DNA from: Ipomoea triloba
Lineage: Eukaryota; Streptophyta; Magnoliopsida; Solanales; Convolvulaceae
Direction of reading: 5' to 3'
DNA: 64,000 bases
Assembly: GCF_003576645.1 (NCBI RefSeq)
Contig: NC_044916.1
Coordinates: 31,485,440 to 31,549,439 of the forward strand
In this document: in pieces, positions 60,056-64,000 of the stretch
How the letters are laid out: each line of letters begins with the position of its first letter
Numbering within the stretch: position 1 is the first letter of the stretch
The notes under the pieces: generated by a model
What the model was told of the DNA's origin: nothing
The model's input: only the letters and a program-made list of their open reading frames with translations
Database searches by the model: none
Program-made: the position numbers and the translations under genes

Positions 60056-61504
60056 ATGACGACAGTAGTAGTTGAAGTGCTTGGCGTTAATGGAGGAATT
60101 GGAAACACCAGTTATGCCAAAAACTCCCTTCCCCAGGTTTAATTCATTTAACTATAATAATCCCTTCATGCAATTACAAATCTAGTACTCAGTACTTTTT
60201 AATGTTTAAGAAAACATGATTTTCTAAGTTGTTTTTTTTTTTTTTTTTTCTGGTTAATGCAGCAAAAGGCGATACTCAAGACAAAGCCAATTACAGACCA
60301 AGCAATAACGAGCCTCTATACTTCCAGCCTAAACCTTAAGACCATCTCCATTGCAGACTTGGGCTGTTCTTCAGGCCCCAACACTTTCCTCACCGTCTCG
60401 AACCTTCTCAAAGCCGTGGATAGGGTGCGGAAGAAGCTCCGGCGAGATTCGCCGGACTTTCAGATTTACTTAAACGACCTTCCCACCAATGATTTCAATT
60501 CCATTTTCCGGTCTTTGCCAACCCATCAAGAGGAGTTTAAGAGAGAGATGGGAGATGGGTTTGGGCAGTGCTTCTTCAATGGAGTTCCTGGCTCATTTTA
60601 TGGAAGACTTTTCCCCGCCGACACTCTCCATTTCGTTCATTCTTCTTACAGTCTCCAATGGCTATCTCAAGTATATATATATATACCTACATGCTTTATT
60701 TAATTAATTACTTGATTTTAATTTTCTCCATAACCCTAATAATTATTGAAGAATTTATTTGTTTGATCAGGTACCTAAAGGAATAGAAGACAACAAGGCC
60801 AACATTTGCATGGCACCGGGAAGTCCACCTAACGTGAGAAAGGCATTCTCTGCTCAGTTCGAAATAGATTTTTTAACCTTTCTTAAGTGTCGTTCAGAAG
60901 AACTGGTGAAAGGCGGGAGAATGGTTTTAACCATACTGGGCAGAAAAAATGAAAAACCTTCTTTCCTCATTATAGAGCTCCTAGCCATGGCCCTTAATGA
61001 ACTTGTGTCAGAGGTAGATAAATATTCAATTCTAGTACAAGTGATAATATGTATATATTATATTCCTTTCCTTTTCTCTTCTATTTCAATTCTAGTATAA
61101 GTGATAATATGTATATATCTGATATGAGAATTGATAATTTGATGCAGGGTTTAGTGGCAGAAGAGAAACTAAATTCATTTAATGTTCCTATGTACACGCC
61201 ATCTCTAGCAGAAGTGAAATCCTTACTTGAAAAGGATGGTTCTTTCACCATTAACAGCTTGGAGGCCTTCCAAGTTCATTGGACTGGGAATGAATCTGAT
61301 GTTGAGAATATTAGCGACAAAAACAATGGTGGATACAACGTTGCTAGGTGCATGAGAGCTGTTACAGAGCCTACCCTTGTTAGCCACTTTGGAGAAGGAA
61401 TAATTGAGGATGTGTTCCCAAAGTACAGGAAGATGATTGCTGATTACATGTCCAGGGAGAAGACTGAGTTCACTAATGTCACTGTCTCTTTGGTTAAAAC
61501 GTAA
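60056..61504 (+). CDS. SABATH carboxyl methyltransferase G, most divergent intact member
   Basis: Exons 60056-60136, 60263-60670, 60771-61013, 61148-61504: 362 residues, GT-AG introns, phase 0. The start ATG follows a short upstream ATG-GAG-TGA. N terminus MTTVVVEVLGVNGGIGNTSY is longer by two residues than A-C. DLGCSSGPN gives D59 and N67; FNGVPGSFYG present; the pocket pair is Q159-W160 (LQWLSQ), unlike the His or Asn of the other copies. Exon 3 has SPPNVRKAFSAQFE instead of the shared [14 protein letters not shown]. So G probably diverged first and may use another acid. No defect seen. Confidence 0.92.
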
Positions 61505-61604
61505 TGACTCGATGGCAACACACATTATTGGCCCCTTAATTGTCTGGATAGCTATATATCACTCTATCATAGTTTGACATATCTTGGTTATGATATCTTT
61601 TGTT

Positions 61605-61611
61605 TGTTTGT

Positions 61612-61664
<53 letters not shown>

Positions 61665-61666
61665 GT
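61605..61666. repeat. Poly(T)/poly(G) tract
   Basis: T runs followed by 23 consecutive G. Homopolymers of this length are error-prone in sequencing. Confidence 0.9.
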
Positions 61667-61805
61667 CCCTTCACCCCATCTATCAAGAAAAGTAACGCAC
61701 AATTGATTAAAAATGTGTTAGATGCATATAATGTTAGTATGTTACATTCTCCTACAAAAACAAGTAGTGTTAGCTTGCATGGAAATAAATACAATCCTTA
61801 TATTA

Positions 61806-62140
61806 TGGACTAGGGTTCACAGTGCAATTTGTGGATCTTGGTGCATATGTATGTATTTTATGTTTTGAGTTCTTGTGTTATGTATTATGAAATTCTGTAT
61901 TAAGAATATGAATTTTGTACCTGAAATAAATTATTAGTTGTGTGTTTTATGTTATGAATTATGTGTCTTGTGTTGTAATATTTTGTGTCTATCAACACAA
62001 ATTTTGTACCTAAATCATATTTGAAAAATAATTAAATATATAACATGTGTCTTGTATTGTAATTTTTATTGTCTTATGTTTTCTATATCTTACACGTATA
62101 AATTCTGTACCCGTCATTTTGATTTAGGGTCCACAATGCT
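61806..62140. mobile_element. MULE-like element with TTGTGT/ATTCTGTA repeats
   Basis: GGACTAGGGTTCACAGTGCA at the left, inverted AGCATTGTGGACCCTAAATC at the right. The interior repeats TATGAATTTTGTACCT and TTATGTGTCTTGTGTTGTAA units. A scrap of the same kind lies at 45690-45770. Confidence 0.55.
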
Positions 62141-62280
62141 ACGTGACATTATATAAACTGCCAAATAAGTAAGGTTGGTGTAGGTCTTGCCAAATTAAGT
62201 TTAAGCCTGAAAATCTAAGGCCTAAGACTAGGCATGAGCTTATAAGTAGTTTTTTTTTTTTTTTTTTTTTTTTACAATAA

Positions 62281-62566
62281 TTGTTATATCATGAACTAGG
62301 GTCGTATTGTGTTGTGGACATAGTTCAAAACGACATTTAGATTATTTCCCGCAATTAACATATTAAATAAATTTCATTAATAAATTATGTTCCTATTACA
62401 ATTAATATATTATGTACTTGCCTTTAATCAATTATATACCTATTATAATTAGCATATTATCTACCTGCATTTGACATATTATGTACATTCAATTAATAAT
62501 ATCAATGTCGTTTTGAACTAAGATCAACAAATCAAGGTAGACTATGATCCATATAGTATAATTTGT
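62281..62566. mobile_element. MULE-like element, foldback
   Basis: TTCAAAACGACATTTAGATT (left) pairs with AATGTCGTTTTGAACTAAG (right); right end CCATATAGTATAATTTG. The interior has TATTATGTAC repeats. Confidence 0.6.
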
Positions 62567-62610
62567 TTTTTTAAGGTTCAACCTGATCTTACAATAGGTC
62601 TGACCTGGTC

Positions 62611-62811
62611 TTAGCGACAACAACAATGGTGCAGCATACAACATTGCTAGGTGCATGAGAGGTGTTACAGAGCCTACTCGTGTTATTAGCCACTTTGGGA
62701 AAAGAATAATTGAGGATATGTTCCCCAAGTACAGGAAGATGATTGTTGATTCCTATCCCAGGGAGAAGACTGAGTTCACTAATGTCACTGTCTCTTTGGT
62801 TAAAACGTAAT
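62611..62811 (+). pseudogene. SABATH fragment H: 3' part of exon 4
   Basis: Matches the last ~65 codons and 3' UTR of gene G: AACATTGCTAGGTGCATGAG, TTTGGGAAAAGAATAATTGA and the shared end GTCTCTTTGGTTAAAACGTA. The frame is still open from AGCGACAAC to the stop. It lacks exons 1-3 and begins right behind a MULE-like element. A truncated tandem copy of G. Confidence 0.85.
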
Positions 62812-62889
62812 CACTCGATGGCAACACACATTATTGGCCCCTTGTCTGGATGCTCCTTTCGCTAGCTATCAGAGTTTGACATATCATGG

Positions 62890-63127
62890 CTGAGTTCTAA
62901 GTACATGTATACTCCTTATTTTTACTACCTTACGTTTACTCTACGAATGATTAGTTATCTTTATCCTGTGGGTCTCAATAAAAATATCGATATCAACATT
63001 TTGTAAGAGGGCTAAAACTTAGGAGTAGAAATAGTATTTTCTTTTTATTAAACAAGTTAGGCCCTAGGTCCTTGATAGTAGACTAGCCTATTATCACCTC
63101 TAGTAGGTGTTATCAAACAAAGTGTTT
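62890..63127. other. Intergenic right of the array
   Basis: No gene seen. Confidence 0.5.
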
Positions 63128-63300
63128 TCTAATATTGTCACAGTTAAGTTTTTTCTCCAGTTTTTTATTATATTTAAATTAAACATGTCAAAATTAAAAT
63201 AAATTTATAATTATAAATTTTCAAATTACAATTATATGGAATCAAAATTATATCCTACATTTATATTGCATAAATTTTTGTTAAAAAAATAAACAAGAAA

Positions 63301-63363
<63 letters not shown>

Positions 63364-63667
63364 TAAACTTAAAAAAATAACAAAAAAAAGTTTTTAAAAA
63401 ATAATAATTTCAAACAAAATTTAAAAAAATAAATAAATAAAACCAAAAGAATCAAGAAGCGCCCCAATGGGCACGTGGGAAACGCGCACCCACTGGGGCA
63501 GGCAATGCGCGCCAAGCGCGCCTACCACCATCATTTTTTTAGTCTGACAAAATTCATTTCTTTGCAGGAGTAAGTTTTGTCAACAAATTTTCTCCTATAT
63601 CAATTTTGTTAACTCAGTTTTTTGTCAGCTAAAACCAAATAATATCTGATGCTATGGATGCTCTAAG
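63128..63667. repeat. Right-edge repeat unit, copy 1
   Basis: CAGTTAAGTTTTTTCTCCAG through ATAAACAAGAAAAATAATATAT, a (TA)n run (63306-63359), a GC-rich patch with ACGCGCACCC and GCGCGCCAAGCGCGCC (63475-63520), ending GGATGCTCTAAG. Copy 2 begins at 63807, so the period is about 680 bp. Confidence 0.75.
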
Positions 63668-63806
63668 AAGTGAACAATGTGTAGTGGTTATAGTAAAGAA
63701 ATTAAATAACATTGGATAATATTCTTTTTAAAAAAATCAAGTACCTTCAACAATTTAATCAAATCAAGTCTTTGTAGTTACACCAGCAACTAATATTGTC
63801 ACATTA

Positions 63807-64000
63807 AGAGCATCTATATCAGTTAAGTTTTTTCTCCAGTTTTTTATTCTATTTAAATTAAACATGTCAAAATTAAAATAAATTTATAATTATAAATTTT
63901 CAAATTACAATAATATCGAATCAAAATTATATACTACATTTATATTGCATAATTTTTTGTTAAAAAAAATAAACAAGAAAAATAATATATATATATATAT
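63807..64000. repeat. Right-edge repeat unit, copy 2 (cut by window end)
   Basis: AAGAGCATCTATATCAGTTA start (MITE-like GAGCATC end), then near-identical to 63141-63330, reaching a (TA)n run at 63985-64000. Confidence 0.75.

Overview
This is eukaryotic nuclear DNA from a flowering plant, most likely an asterid eudicot. Genes are split by many short AT-rich GT-AG introns, the intergenic DNA is AT-rich and packed with MITEs, SINEs and LTR or LINE fragments, and the gene families (plastid dihydroxy-acid dehydratase, chalcone synthase, SABATH methyltransferases) are plant families. The frequent 9-mer TACTCCGTA and the MITE types made me think of Convolvulaceae (Ipomoea-like), but that is a weak impression.

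Layout. 1-1 kb: possible promoter and first exon of a minus-strand gene leaving the window. 2.66-8.95 kb (minus): complete 14-exon dihydroxy-acid dehydratase gene of branched-chain amino-acid synthesis, 620 codons. 9-14.3 kb: intergenic DNA and MITEs. 14.45-16.24 kb (plus): complete two-exon chalcone synthase gene, 389 codons, with G-box and TATA box and a Stowaway MITE in its intron. 16.2-20.9 kb: CHS 3' flank, a second diverged copy of that flank, foldback MITEs, a SINE and a decayed minus-strand reading frame. 21-24.8 kb: repeats and a candidate orphan coding fragment.

25.2-62.8 kb (plus): tandem array of seven SABATH (salicylate/benzoate/jasmonate-type) carboxyl methyltransferase genes, here called A to G, plus a 3' fragment H. 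All seven have the same four-exon structure. A is broken by a 471-bp LTR in exon 3 with a perfect 5-bp target duplication. B is frameshifted by 5 bp in exon 1. C, D, E, F and G have complete reading frames. D and E lie in a recent duplication of several kb, and E carries a tract in exon 2 that looks converted from a B-like gene. A truncated CHS pseudogene carrying its own MITE with a 9-bp target duplication lies just behind gene A.

Function. DHAD serves valine, leucine and isoleucine synthesis; CHS commits p-coumaroyl-CoA to flavonoids; the SABATH enzymes would methylate carboxyl groups of small acids with S-adenosylmethionine. Nothing shows that the three families form one pathway. The strongest observations concern the birth, conversion and decay of genes in the methyltransferase array, its shared upstream modules, and the transposons inserted in it. 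One N at 58756 lies between two identical flanks and looks like an assembly artefact.
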